A stretch of 64,000 nucleotides of DNA from the NCBI GenBank assembly GCA_002007745.1, contig CP019882.1, positions 4,464,001 to 4,528,000 of the forward strand, in the 5' to 3' direction. Under the pieces are notes generated by a model. That model ran no database searches. It worked only from the letters and a program-made list of their open reading frames with translations, and was not told where the DNA came from. A program made the translations under genes and the position numbers. How positions within the stretch are numbered: the stretch's first letter is position 1; each line of letters opens with the position of its first letter. Positions 18,578 through 27,227 of this stretch are shown here, in pieces. The DNA comes from Mycolicibacterium litorale (GTDB lineage: Bacteria; Actinomycetota; Actinomycetes; Mycobacteriales; Mycobacteriaceae).

Positions 18578-19440
18578 ATCGGACAACCGGCCGCGGTCAG
18601 TGCCGCCACCACCCGCTCGACGACCACGCGGGGAGCATGGCGTAGTAACTGACTGCTGACTCGGATGATCCGCCACCCGCACTCCTCCAATTCGGCGAGC
18701 CGGTTGATGTCACGGGTGCGCTGCACTGGGTCGGTCCAGTGTTGGGCGCCGTCGAACTCCACCCCGACCTTCCACTGCTCCCACCCCATGTCGATCCGCG
18801 CGATGAAGTGACCGCATCCGTCGAACACGGGGATCTGCGTGGCGACCGATGGCAGTCCGGCACGGACCAACACCAGCCGAGTGCGGGTCTCCTGCGGTGA
18901 CGCGGCGCCGGGATCCACCAACTCGAGCACGCGCCGCAGCTGCACAACCCCGCGAGCACCGCGGTGGCGGTCGATCAAAGCCGCGATGTCAGAGCGGCGC
19001 GCACCGGTGGCGTTGCACAGTGCGTCGAGTCGGATCACCGCTCTGTCGGCACCTGGCCGGCGGCCAAGGTCGAAGGCGGTACGAGCCGGGCTGGTCACCG
19101 GCATCCCGGCGACCCGGCACACCTCGTCATCGCGCAGTTCGTCGCGGTGGATGACGATGCCCGCCACCGGCTTACCGTTGCGACGCAGGAGTTCAGCGGG
19201 ATGGCGATCGTCGATCCAGCGACAGCCGAGCAGGGCGGCGGCCGACAAGCCGGCGAGCGTAGCCGTCCCCCCAGACCAGACGAATGCCGCACGCGCTTTC
19301 ACCGTCGCAGTGAGGTCGCAGTCGCGGGGCACGTAGACGTCACGGTGTATCGCACGATAGTCGCGGGCCAGCGACCGGCGAGTGACGAGACCTTCGGCCA
19401 GTGCCGTCGACCCACGAAAGGGCGTGACGAGGACTGCCAT
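18532..19440 (-). CDS. DUF559 / Vsr-like endonuclease-domain protein
   Basis: A 302-residue protein. The N-terminal half resembles AbiEi-type winged-helix proteins (LVTRRSLARDYRAIHRDVYVP, then AALLGCRW and TSPARTAFDLG). The C-terminal half looks like the DUF559 restriction-endonuclease-like fold, with the core RIDMGWEQWKVGVEFDGAQH and GWRIIRVSS. ATG 19440 is the first start after the upstream repeat. Direct 57-base palindromic repeats flank the gene, and copy A encodes its C terminus. It occupies a place where H37Rv has a DNA methylase gene (Rv3263). Function is unknown. Confidence 0.75.
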   Translation of the reverse strand: MAVLVTPFRGSTALAEGLVTRRSLARDYRAIHRDVYVPRDCDLTATVKARAAFVWSGGTATLAGLSAAALLGCRWIDDRHPAELLRRNGKPVAGIVIHRDELRDDEVCRVAGMPVTSPARTAFDLGRRPGADRAVIRLDALCNATGARRSDIAALIDRHRGARGVVQLRRVLELVDPGAASPQETRTRLVLVRAGLPSVATQIPVFDGCGHFIARIDMGWEQWKVGVEFDGAQHWTDPVQRTRDINRLAELEECGWRIIRVSSQLLRHAPRVVVERVVAALTAAGCPIEWPLMTRNSLGRVS

Positions 19441-19491
19441 GACGCCACCCTGGCACGCCCGCGGGGCCGACGCCTGCGGCCATCCCCAGGA

Positions 19492-19548
19492 CGAGTGGCC
19501 AGTTATCGCACGCCAAAAGCGCGAGAAGGTAACACAAGTGGCCACTCG
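19492..19548. repeat. 57-base palindromic repeat, copy B
   Basis: Same outer arms (CGAGTGGCCAGTTA and AAGTGGCCACTCG) and same 57-base length as copy A, but a different middle. It lies between the manC stop codon (19564, minus strand) and the start of the DUF559 gene. Confidence 0.75.
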
Positions 19549-19563
19549 GCGCGCCAGCCGACC

Positions 19564-20648
19564 TCAGATATCCGAGGAGTACCGAATTCCGCAGTCCGGG
19601 ATCGACACTCCGGGCCACACCCGCGCGCCACGCAGCAACTCGCAGCGCGCGCCGATGTCGGCGCCGTCACCGATGACGCCGTCACGGATCAGCGCACGCG
19701 GCCCGATGCGCGCACCGGCACCGATGATCGACCGCTCCACCACCGAGCCCGCCTCGATGCACGCGCCGTCGAACACCACGGCGCCGTCCAGTCGGACGCG
19801 GGGCCCGATCTCGGCACCGCGGCCCACCACGGTCCCGCCGACGAGAAGGGCACCAGGGGCCACTGAAGCACCGTCGTGCACCAGGCTCTCCCCCGTCGTC
19901 CGCCCAGTGCCGGCGAAGGGGCGATCCCGCGAACCAGGTCCGCCGAGCCGCGCACGAAATCTTCCGGTGTGCCCATATCGCGCCAGTAGCTCGCGTCGAC
20001 GTAGCCGCACACCTTCACCCCATCGGCCAGCAGCGCGGGGAACACCTCACGTTCCACCGACACCTCCCGGCCGCGCGGGATCCGGTCGAGGATCTCGCGT
20101 TTGAAGATGTAGGTGCCGGCGTTGATCTGATCCGACGGCGGGTCCTCGGTCTTCTCCAGGAACGCCTGCACGTTGCCGTCGCTGTCGGTGGGCACGCACC
20201 CGAACGCTCGAGGGTCGCTGACCCGCACCAGATGCAGGGTCAGATCGGCCTGCGACTGGCGGTGGCTGGACAGCATCTGACGCAGGTCCATCCCGGACAG
20301 CACGTCGCCGTTGAAGACCATCACGGTGTCGTGCCGAAGCTTGGGCACCACGTTGGCGATGCCACCGCCGGTGCCCAGCGGATGCTCCTCGGTGACGTAG
20401 TCGATCTGCAAACCCAACTTCGAGCCGTCGCCGAACTCGGATTCGAAGGTTGCGGCCTTGTACGACGTCCCGAGGATGACGTGCTCGATACCGGCCTCGG
20501 CGATGCGGGACAGCAGGTGGGTCAGGAACGGCAGACCGGCGGTCGGCAGCATCGGCTTGGCCGCTGACAACGTCAACGGCCGCAGCCGGGTGCCCTTCCC
20601 ACCGACCAGCACGACCGCATCAACCTTCGAGGCGTCGACTTCACTCAC
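19564..20648 (-). CDS. manC: Mannose-1-phosphate guanylyltransferase - frameshifted
   Basis: Makes GDP-mannose from mannose-1-P and GTP (Rv3264c-like). From GTG 20648 the catalytic domain is intact: VLVGGKGTRLRPLT signature, FNGDVLSG metal site, EKTEDPP, DASYWRDMGTPEDF. The left-handed beta-helix (hexapeptide repeats: GTVVGRGAEIGP, GVIGDGADIG) continues in another frame, ending GIRYSSDI at 19564. One base is missing in the C-run at 19890-19894, between SPALGGRRG and ESLVHDG. Repair gives about 361 residues, the family length. An essential activity, so a sequence error is likelier than true loss. Confidence 0.9.
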
Positions 20649-21534
20649 CGGCTCCCCCCATCCCTTTCGCCAGCTCCCGCCGAGACTTGCGTACCGCCGC
20701 GCGCGACCTAATTTTCAGTGCGCCCTTCATCGTCCATCGAAGCGGGGCGCGCCACCAGCCGAAATGTCGGTCAGAGAGATAAATGTAAGTGCTCTCGTGA
20801 TGCGCCCGCAGGTTGGTCGCCGGGTCCCGCCCGGTGGAGTGACCCTTGTCGTGCAGGATCTCCGCCGACGGGACGTAGACGTTGAGCCAGCCGGCCTGCC
20901 CCAGCCGGTCGCCCAGGTCGACGTCCTCCATGTACATGAAGTAGCGCTCGTCGAACCCGCCGATCTGGTCGAACGCGGCGCGACGCACCAGCAGGCACGA
21001 CCCCGACAACCAGCCCACCGGCCGTTCGGTGGGCTCCAGGTACTCCTGGCGGTAGGCCTTCGTCCACGGGTTCGTCTTCCACACGAAGCCGACGACGGCG
21101 TGCATGCCGCCCCGGATCAGGCTCGGCAGGTGCCGCGCCGACGGGTAGACCGACCCATCCGGGTCGCGGATCAGTGGGCCCAGAGATCCCGCGCGGGGCC
21201 AACGGTCGGCAGCCTCGAGCAGTTCGTCGATACTGCCCGGTCCCCACACCACGTCCGGGTTGGCGATGAGCACGAATTCGTCGTCGGCCGGCGCTGTCGC
21301 GACACCACGATTGACGGCGCTGCCGTATCCGAGGTTGCCACCGGTGCGCAGCAGCCGGGTGCCGGGGTAGCGCTCCACCGCCTCCTCGGGGGTGCCGTCG
21401 GTCGACCCGTTGTCGGCCATCACCACGGCCAGCGGACGATCGGTTGCCACGGTCAGCGACGACAGGAAGCGGTCCAGATGCGAGCCCGGCGAATACGTCA
21501 CCGTCACCACGGTCAGGGGGCGGCTGGACGTCAC
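20641..21534 (-). CDS. wbbL: Rhamnosyltransferase of the arabinogalactan linker
   Basis: GT2-family transferase that adds L-rhamnose from dTDP-rhamnose to GlcNAc-PP-decaprenol, making the disaccharide linker between arabinogalactan and peptidoglycan. It has 297 residues. VVTVTYSPGSHLDRFLSSL opens the GT-A fold, ADNGSTDGTPEEA and IANPDVVW carry the nucleotide and DxD-like metal residues, and YFMYMEDVDLGDR is the typical catalytic-base segment. It overlaps rmlD (ATGA) and manC (8 bases): one sugar-activation operon. It corresponds to Rv3265c. Confidence 0.93.
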   Translation of the reverse strand: MTSSRPLTVVTVTYSPGSHLDRFLSSLTVATDRPLAVVMADNGSTDGTPEEAVERYPGTRLLRTGGNLGYGSAVNRGVATAPADDEFVLIANPDVVWGPGSIDELLEAADRWPRAGSLGPLIRDPDGSVYPSARHLPSLIRGGMHAVVGFVWKTNPWTKAYRQEYLEPTERPVGWLSGSCLLVRRAAFDQIGGFDERYFMYMEDVDLGDRLGQAGWLNVYVPSAEILHDKGHSTGRDPATNLRAHHESTYIYLSDRHFGWWRAPLRWTMKGALKIRSRAAVRKSRRELAKGMGGAGE

Positions 21535-22409
21535 GGCGTAGAGGGTAACTGTCCGTCGTCGAAGGGTTCGCCAAGCGCCTCGGCCAACGCCGCGCGCCAG
21601 GGCCGCGGCGGGGTGAGCCCGGCACGCACCGACAACGCCATCGACAGCGCCGAGTACACCGGGCGGGCGGCCCGCCGGGCGACCTGTGCCGAGCTGACCG
21701 GCCGGACCCGGTCCGGGTCGGCACCCAACTCCTCGAACACCGCCCGAGCCTGCTCGAAACGGCTGCAGGCGCCCTCGTTCGCCACGTGCAGGACGGGCTC
21801 TCTGATCCGCCCCTGTCCGACCTCGAACAGCGCGTCGACCAGGTCTTTGACGTAGGTGGGCGATCCGGTCTGGTCGTCGGCGACATCCACCGTCCCGTCG
21901 GTGGCGGCCCGCCTGCGCATGACGGCGACGAAGTCGTTGCCGGTCGTGCCGGTGTACACCCAGGAGGTCCGCACGATGGTGGCATCCGGCATCGCTGCCA
22001 GTACCGCCAGTTCGCCGGCGAGCTTGGTGCGTCCGTACACGCTCAACGGACCGGTCTGGTCCCCGACGTCGTAGGGGTGACGTTGCTCACCGGAGAAGAC
22101 GTAGTCGGTGGAGATGTGCACCATTTGGGCACCCACCCGGGCGCACGCGTGTGCGACGTTCTCCGGGCCGGTGACGTTGACGGCGTGGGCGGTGTCGGGG
22201 TCCGCTTCGGCGGCGTCGACGTCGGCGACGGCGGCGCAGTTGACCACCAGATCACCCTCGGCCACGAACCGCTCGGCCGCTTTCGGGTCGGCGATATCCC
22301 ACTGCGCGTGCGTCAGGGCGGCCACCTCACGGCCCTGACGGGCCGCCTCACCTGCAAGAAACCTTCCGACCTGGCCGCCGGCGCCGGTGATCACGATCCT
22401 CGCTGCCAT
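21531..22409 (-). CDS. rmlD: dTDP-4-dehydrorhamnose reductase
   Basis: Last step of dTDP-L-rhamnose synthesis, feeding the neighbouring WbbL. An extended SDR of 292 residues from ATG 22409 (MAARIVITGAGGQVGRFLAG). The NAD(P) motif is GAGGQVG, ISTDYVFSG is the serine/threonine stretch, and YGRTKLAGE gives the YxxxK catalytic pair. The frame opens further upstream to 22490 but would overlap the divergent LCP gene. It corresponds to Rv3266c. Confidence 0.94.
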   Translation of the reverse strand: MAARIVITGAGGQVGRFLAGEAARQGREVAALTHAQWDIADPKAAERFVAEGDLVVNCAAVADVDAAEADPDTAHAVNVTGPENVAHACARVGAQMVHISTDYVFSGEQRHPYDVGDQTGPLSVYGRTKLAGELAVLAAMPDATIVRTSWVYTGTTGNDFVAVMRRRAATDGTVDVADDQTGSPTYVKDLVDALFEVGQGRIREPVLHVANEGACSRFEQARAVFEELGADPDRVRPVSSAQVARRAARPVYSALSMALSVRAGLTPPRPWRAALAEALGEPFDDGQLPSTP

Positions 22410-22464
22410 GATCACGAGTCTGGCACGCCGGTTTCGGCTACCGCATCTGCGCCCATCTCGCCAG

Positions 22465-22470
22465 TAGCCT
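22465..22470 (+). promoter_or_regulatory. -10 box for a leaderless LCP transcript
   Basis: TAGCCT ends 6 bases before ATG 22477, the spacing expected when transcription starts at or next to the start codon. No ribosome site is visible. Confidence 0.45.
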
Positions 22471-22476
22471 GGGCTG

Positions 22477-23985
22477 ATGCCTGCTGACACCGAAGCAAGG
22501 TCTGTGACGGGCGCCCGGCGGGCGACTCAGACTGTGCTCGCGTTGATCGCCGTGATGGTGATGGTCGGTACGGGCGTCGCGTGGGGCAAGATCCGGTCGT
22601 TCGAGAACGGCATCTTCCACATGAGCACGTCGGCGCTCGGCGGCAGCGGCGGCGGCGACGACGGAGCCATCGACATCCTGTTGGTCGGCATGGACAGCCG
22701 CACCGACGCGCACGGCAATCCGCTGTCTGCTGACGAGCTGGCGACCCTGCATGCCGGTGACGACGTGTCGACCAACACCGACACGATCATCCTGGTCCGC
22801 ATCCCCAACAACGGAAAGTCGGCGACGGCGATCTCGATCCCGCGCGACTCCTACGTCAAGGCGCCAGGCCTGGACAAGACGAAGATCAATGGCGTTTACG
22901 GCCAGGTCAAGCTCGAGAAGATGAAAGAGCTCGTCGAAGAACAGGGCATGGACCCCGCCGAGGCGGAGCCCAAGGCGGTGGAGGCCGGCCGGGAAGCCCT
23001 GATCAAGACCGTCGCCGATCTGACCGGTGTCACCGTCGACCACTACGCCGAGATCGGGCTGCTCGGCTTCGCGTTGATCACCGATGCGCTGGGCGGCGTC
23101 GACGTGTGCCTCAAAGACGCGGTGTACGAACCGCTTTCCGGTGCAGATTTTCCGGCGGGCTGGCAGAAGCTGAACGGGCCGCAGGCGCTGAGCTTCGTTC
23201 GCCAGCGCCACGACCTGCCGCGTGGCGATCTGGACCGGGTGGTGCGCCAGCAAGTGGTGATGGCCTCCCTTGCCCACCAGGTGATCTCGGGCAAGACGCT
23301 GACCAGCCCGTCGACGCTCAACCGGCTGCAGGACGCCATCCAGCGCTCGGTGGTCATCTCGTCCGGCTGGGACATCATGGATTTCATCAAGCAGCTGGAG
23401 AACCTCGCCGGCGGCAACGTGGCTTTCGCGACCATCCCGGTGCTGGACGAAGCCGGGTGGAGCGACGACGGCATGCAGTCGGTGGTCCGCGTCGACCCGA
23501 GTCAGGTGCAGGCCTGGGTGGCCAGCCTGCTGCACGACCAGGAAGAGGGCAAGACCGAGAAGATCGCCTACTCACCAGACCAGACGAAGGCCGATGTCGT
23601 CAACGACACCGACATCAACGGTCTGGCCGCTGCCGTCTCAGATGCCTTGAGCGCAAAGGGCTTTGGCGTGGGCGATGTCGGCAATAACGACAAGGACCAC
23701 GTGCAGCGCAGCGAGGTCCAGGCGGCCAAGGAAGACGACCTCGGCGCACAGGCCATCGCCAGGGAACTCGGCGGCCTGCCGGTGGTGGCCGACGGCTCGA
23801 TCCCGGCGGGCACCGTCCGGGTGGTGCTGTCCAGCGACTACTCCGGGCCGGGTTCGGGACTGGAAGGCTCGCTGCCGACCTCGGCGCCCGTCGACCAGGC
23901 CGCCGGACAGGCCGGGGACGGCGCGCCACCGCCGCCGTCGCCCATCATCACCGCCGGGTCCGACGACCCCAAGTGCGTCAACTGA
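22477..23985 (+). CDS. LytR-CpsA-Psr (LCP) family cell-wall ligase
   Basis: Attaches arabinogalactan to peptidoglycan in mycobacteria (Rv3267/Lcp1 type); 502 residues. The short cytoplasmic tail is followed by one membrane anchor (TVLALIAVMVMVGTGVAW, about 19-36). Outside lies the LCP domain with DILLVGMDSR, AISIPRDSYV and LSFVRQRHDLPRGDLDRVVRQQ, the arginines that grip the pyrophosphate lipid. A LytR_C domain (about 370-470) and a Pro-rich tail end the protein. It is divergent from rmlD-wbbL, which make its lipid-linked substrate's linker. Confidence 0.93.
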   Translation: MPADTEARSVTGARRATQTVLALIAVMVMVGTGVAWGKIRSFENGIFHMSTSALGGSGGGDDGAIDILLVGMDSRTDAHGNPLSADELATLHAGDDVSTNTDTIILVRIPNNGKSATAISIPRDSYVKAPGLDKTKINGVYGQVKLEKMKELVEEQGMDPAEAEPKAVEAGREALIKTVADLTGVTVDHYAEIGLLGFALITDALGGVDVCLKDAVYEPLSGADFPAGWQKLNGPQALSFVRQRHDLPRGDLDRVVRQQVVMASLAHQVISGKTLTSPSTLNRLQDAIQRSVVISSGWDIMDFIKQLENLAGGNVAFATIPVLDEAGWSDDGMQSVVRVDPSQVQAWVASLLHDQEEGKTEKIAYSPDQTKADVVNDTDINGLAAAVSDALSAKGFGVGDVGNNDKDHVQRSEVQAAKEDDLGAQAIARELGGLPVVADGSIPAGTVRVVLSSDYSGPGSGLEGSLPTSAPVDQAAGQAGDGAPPPPSPIITAGSDDPKCVN

Positions 23986-24680
23986 TGACGAATTTAACTG
24001 CGGCGGTGTTGGATCCGCTGCTGCGGACCGACCCCATGGGTCCGCGCATCACCTACTACGACGACGCGACGGGTGAGCGCATCGAGCTCTCCACGGTGAC
24101 GCTGGCCAACTGGGCGGCCAAGACCGCCAATCTGCTGCGCGACGAACTCGGCGCCGGTCCGGGCACCCGGGTGGCGGTGCTCCTGCCCGCGCACTGGCAG
24201 ACGGCCGCGGTGCTGCTCGGGATCTGGTGGATCGGCGCCGAGGTGATGCTGTCTGGCCCGGCGGATCTGGCGCTGTGCACAGTCGACCGGCTCGACGAGG
24301 CCGACGAGGCGGTGGCCGGCGGTGAGGTCGCGGTGCTGTCGCTGGATCCGTTCGGCAAGCCGGTGCCCGACCTGCCGATCGGTGTGACGGACTACGCGAC
24401 CGCGGTGCGAGTGCACGGCGACCAGTACGCCCCCGAGCCGCGGCCGGGGCCGGCACTGGAGGGCCGCTCCGTCGACGAGGTACTCGCCTCGGCGCACACC
24501 GCCGACCTGAGCCCGGGCGACCGGGTGATGTCGTCGCTGCCGTGGTCGACGGCCGAAGAGGTGGTCGAAAACCTGGTGGCGGTGCTCGTCGCGGGCGCGT
24601 CGCTGGTCCAGGTGGCCAACCCCGATCCGGCAGTGCTGCAGCGGCGACGGGAGACCGAGAAAGTCACCCGCGACCGATGA
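23985..24680 (+). CDS. TIGR03089 family protein (Rv3268-like)
   Basis: Actinobacterial protein of 231 residues, a short relative of the N-terminal part of AMP-dependent acyl-CoA ligases (TYYDDATGERIELSTVTLANWAAKTANLL and GTRVAVLLPAHWQTAAVLLGIWWIGAEVML). It lacks the later ATP-binding and adenylation motifs, so ligase activity is not expected. ATG 23985 overlaps the LCP stop by one base (TGATG); the next gene overlaps its end (ATGA). Function is unknown. Confidence 0.8.
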   Translation: MTNLTAAVLDPLLRTDPMGPRITYYDDATGERIELSTVTLANWAAKTANLLRDELGAGPGTRVAVLLPAHWQTAAVLLGIWWIGAEVMLSGPADLALCTVDRLDEADEAVAGGEVAVLSLDPFGKPVPDLPIGVTDYATAVRVHGDQYAPEPRPGPALEGRSVDEVLASAHTADLSPGDRVMSSLPWSTAEEVVENLVAVLVAGASLVQVANPDPAVLQRRRETEKVTRDR

Positions 24681-25669
24681 CGGACACCTCCGATGCCGCA
24701 GTCCTTCGGGCCGAGCGGCGCAGCCTGTACGCCTATATGGTCACGATGGTCGGCTTGGCGGTACTCGGCTTCGCCATCTATGCCATCACCCGGGTCTCGG
24801 CCACCCAGCTCGACGGCGTCATCTCCCTGATCAACGCTGCCGCCGCATTCATCGCCGCCCGGCTCGCCGTCACCGCAGCCAAGCCGGCCGACGTCGAAAG
24901 CCCTTACGGCCGACTGGCGCTGGAGAACCTCTACGCCCTGTTCCGCTCGTTGATGATCCTGGGTGTGGTGATCGTCGGGGTGGTGACGAACTCGATCAAG
25001 GTGATCGACTACCTGATCACCCGGCAGGGATCCGAGCCGGAGTTCGGGCTCGCGGCGGTGTACACCGCCGCGTGTGTGCTGATCTGCTTCGGCCTCAAGT
25101 GGAACCACGAACGCAACAACCGCTCGGTCAACGGCGCCTCGGCCCTGCTTCGGGTCGAGGCCACCGCAGCCAAGATGGAAGCCCTCATCAGCGGTGGGAT
25201 CTGCGCGTCCCTGGTGTTCGTCGCCGTGCTCCCGGAAGGCACCTTCCTCACCTCGCCCACCTTCGACATCAAGGACATCGCCGACAGCATCATCGTGCTG
25301 ATCCTCTGCGCGCTGCTCGTCGGTGAACCCATCCGGCAGATCCGTCTCGAGTTCGGCCGGTTGTCGGGCCGCCGGGCAGATCCGGACCTCGATGCCGCCG
25401 TGCGCGCCGCGATCGAGGCCGTCGCCGAGGAACACGCCCATGAACTCGACCACGAACTGACCCTTGTCGACGCGCTGGCGATCAGCCGTGGTAAGGCCAC
25501 CGAGGTGGATCTGAGAGTGGCCTACACCGGCACGATGACCGTCGACGAGCAGGACGAACTGCGGGCCCGCACCTTCGCCGAACTCCGCGATCGGATCGGG
25601 CCGTTGCGCCTGACCCTGGTGTTCAGTCGGTTGCCCATTCACGAAATGCCCTGCCGAAACATGCCCTGA
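24677..25669 (+). CDS. Divergent CDF-type cation transporter
   Basis: Membrane protein of 330 residues with the architecture of a cation diffusion facilitator: about six spans (AYMVTMVGLAVLGFAIYAI, SLINAAAAFIAARLAV, SLMILGVVIVGVVT and others) and a soluble C-terminal domain rich in acidic residues and His (EEHAHELDHELTLVD). The usual span-2 metal motif is altered: DGVISLINAA carries Asn where CDF proteins have Asp or His. Transport specificity may thus be changed or lost. Translationally coupled to the TIGR03089 gene. Confidence 0.7.
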   Translation: MTDTSDAAVLRAERRSLYAYMVTMVGLAVLGFAIYAITRVSATQLDGVISLINAAAAFIAARLAVTAAKPADVESPYGRLALENLYALFRSLMILGVVIVGVVTNSIKVIDYLITRQGSEPEFGLAAVYTAACVLICFGLKWNHERNNRSVNGASALLRVEATAAKMEALISGGICASLVFVAVLPEGTFLTSPTFDIKDIADSIIVLILCALLVGEPIRQIRLEFGRLSGRRADPDLDAAVRAAIEAVAEEHAHELDHELTLVDALAISRGKATEVDLRVAYTGTMTVDEQDELRARTFAELRDRIGPLRLTLVFSRLPIHEMPCRNMP

Positions 25670-25706
25670 ACTCGGCAAACATCCCTGTCGGTGGTTCGTG
25701 GCATAC

Positions 25707-25722
25707 TCGAACACATGTTCGA
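25707..25722 (+). promoter_or_regulatory. LexA (SOS) box over the start codon of the 13E12 gene
   Basis: TCGAACACATGTTCGA matches the mycobacterial LexA consensus TCGAAC-N4-GTTCGA exactly. The ATG of the DUF222-HNH gene (25715-25717) lies within the box. LexA binding here should block both transcription and any leaderless start. Confidence 0.85.
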
Positions 25723-27217
25723 GAACGTATCCGCGGATTCGCTGGTCGAGGAGATCGGGAGCTCGGCGCGCGCGGAGAACGTCGCCTGTGCGCGTCGGCT
25801 GGCGGCCGTCGCCGAGCTCTATCGCCGCCGGGTGGTCATGGTCGAAGACGGCCAGGGCCGGGAGCGCTGGCGGATCGACCCGTGGGATGCCGTGGTGGCT
25901 GAGGTCGCGGCCGCGCAGTCGTCCACCTCGGGTGCGGCCGATTCGCTGGTGCACGTCGCGACCTGCCTGCATCTGCGGCTGCCCCGGGTCGCGGCGGTGT
26001 TCGCCGCCGGGACCATCGACTACCGGACCGTTCGGCTGGTCGTCAGCCGGACGCTGCTGGCCATCGAGCCGGAGGTCCTGGCCGCGATCGACGCGGAGCT
26101 GGCCGAGACGATCAGCGCCTGGTCGGGGCTGTCCAGGTACCGCACTCAACTGGCGGTGGACCGGCTCGTCGAACGTCACGACCCCGAGGCACGCCGGCGC
26201 ACCGAATCCCGCGCGCGGTCCCGGCACGTCGACATCAGGCATGACCGGCACGGTTCATACCTCACCGGCACCCTGTTCGGCACCGACGGCACGCTGCTTG
26301 ACCAGCGGTTGACGGCCATGGCCCGCGCCGTGTGCGACAACGATCCGCGAACCCCGGAGCAGCGCCGCGCCGATGCGCTGGGCGCACTGGCCGCCGGACG
26401 GGTGACGCTGCCGTGCGCGTGCGGGTCATCCGAGTGCCCTCGTGCCGAAAGTGGATCCGGCGCTTCGGTTGTCGTTCACGTCGTCACCGAGGCGGCGACG
26501 CTACAGATGGCGCACCCGAGCGATGTACACGGTGAGCGACCAGAGGACGACACCTGCGAGGTCATCACCTCGCGGGAGCGATTCGCCGAGGTCCTGCGCT
26601 CAGCGGCGACACCGCGGGCTACCCCTGCCCGCACCCTCATACCCAATCCCACGGCGTCGGGTTTGGTGCTGGGTGGGTCGACGCTATCGGCCGGTGTGCT
26701 GGCCGATCTGATTGCGCGTGGCCTCGCCGAGGTGAAGCGGGTCATCCATCCCCGGGACGCGCCACCTGAACAGCACTACCGGCCCTCGACCGCACTCGCC
26801 GATTTCGTCCGGTGCCGCGACCTCACCTGTCGCTTCCCGAACTGCGACCACCCCGCCGACCGCTGCGACCTGGACCATACGATTCCCTACGATGCCGGCG
26901 GTCCCACACACGCCTCGAATCTGAAAGCCCTGTGCCGAAAACATCACCTGCTCAAGACTTTCTGGTGCGGGCCCAGCGGCTGGCGGGATGTGCAGCTGGC
27001 CGACGGCACCGTGATCTGGACCTCCCCGTCCGGGCGCACCTACCGGACGACACCGGGAAGCAAGCTACTCATCCCGAGCCTGTGCACGCCCACCGGCAGG
27101 CTCAATGTCACGGCCCGGCAGGGAGATTCGCGATGGCGCGGGGTGATGATGCCCACCCGCAGCCGAACCCGCGCCCAGGACCGGCGCTCCCGAGTGATGG
27201 CTGAACGCAGGCACTAG
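25715..27217 (+). CDS. 13E12-repeat (DUF222) HNH endonuclease
   Basis: A 500-residue protein of the mycobacterial 13E12 repeat family. The DUF222 region covers about residues 30-330. An HNH nuclease domain follows (CRFPNCDHPADRCDLDH, then NLKALCRKHHLLKT; zinc cysteines and catalytic DH about 365-410). Several such genes in M. tuberculosis are under LexA control, and the perfect SOS box here fits. The role is unproven; these genes behave like mobile or recombination-linked families. No repeats were seen at its ends. Confidence 0.9.
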   Translation: MFENVSADSLVEEIGSSARAENVACARRLAAVAELYRRRVVMVEDGQGRERWRIDPWDAVVAEVAAAQSSTSGAADSLVHVATCLHLRLPRVAAVFAAGTIDYRTVRLVVSRTLLAIEPEVLAAIDAELAETISAWSGLSRYRTQLAVDRLVERHDPEARRRTESRARSRHVDIRHDRHGSYLTGTLFGTDGTLLDQRLTAMARAVCDNDPRTPEQRRADALGALAAGRVTLPCACGSSECPRAESGSGASVVVHVVTEAATLQMAHPSDVHGERPEDDTCEVITSRERFAEVLRSAATPRATPARTLIPNPTASGLVLGGSTLSAGVLADLIARGLAEVKRVIHPRDAPPEQHYRPSTALADFVRCRDLTCRFPNCDHPADRCDLDHTIPYDAGGPTHASNLKALCRKHHLLKTFWCGPSGWRDVQLADGTVIWTSPSGRTYRTTPGSKLLIPSLCTPTGRLNVTARQGDSRWRGVMMPTRSRTRAQDRRSRVMAERRH

Positions 27218-27220
27218 GCT
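27215..27220 (+). promoter_or_regulatory. -10 box of birA
   Basis: TAGGCT, sharing its TAG with the stop codon of the 13E12 gene, lies 7 bases before GTG 27228. A leaderless birA transcript is likely. Confidence 0.4.
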
Positions 27221-27227
27221 GCCCAGG

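Larger units (their letters stand above)
18521..19548 (-). mobile_element. Candidate repeat-bounded DUF559 cassette
   Basis: One gene bounded by two same-orientation copies of a 57-base palindrome, 1028 bases in all, placed between the F420 genes and manC where gene content differs from H37Rv. The seen facts are the repeats and the gene; mobility is inference. No transposase or target-site duplication was found. Confidence 0.35.

Noticed and set aside
24392..26251. Minus-strand open frame of 619 codons
   Set aside because: Antisense to the TIGR03089, CDF and 13E12 genes; no family features and His/Asp/Arg-rich shadow composition.
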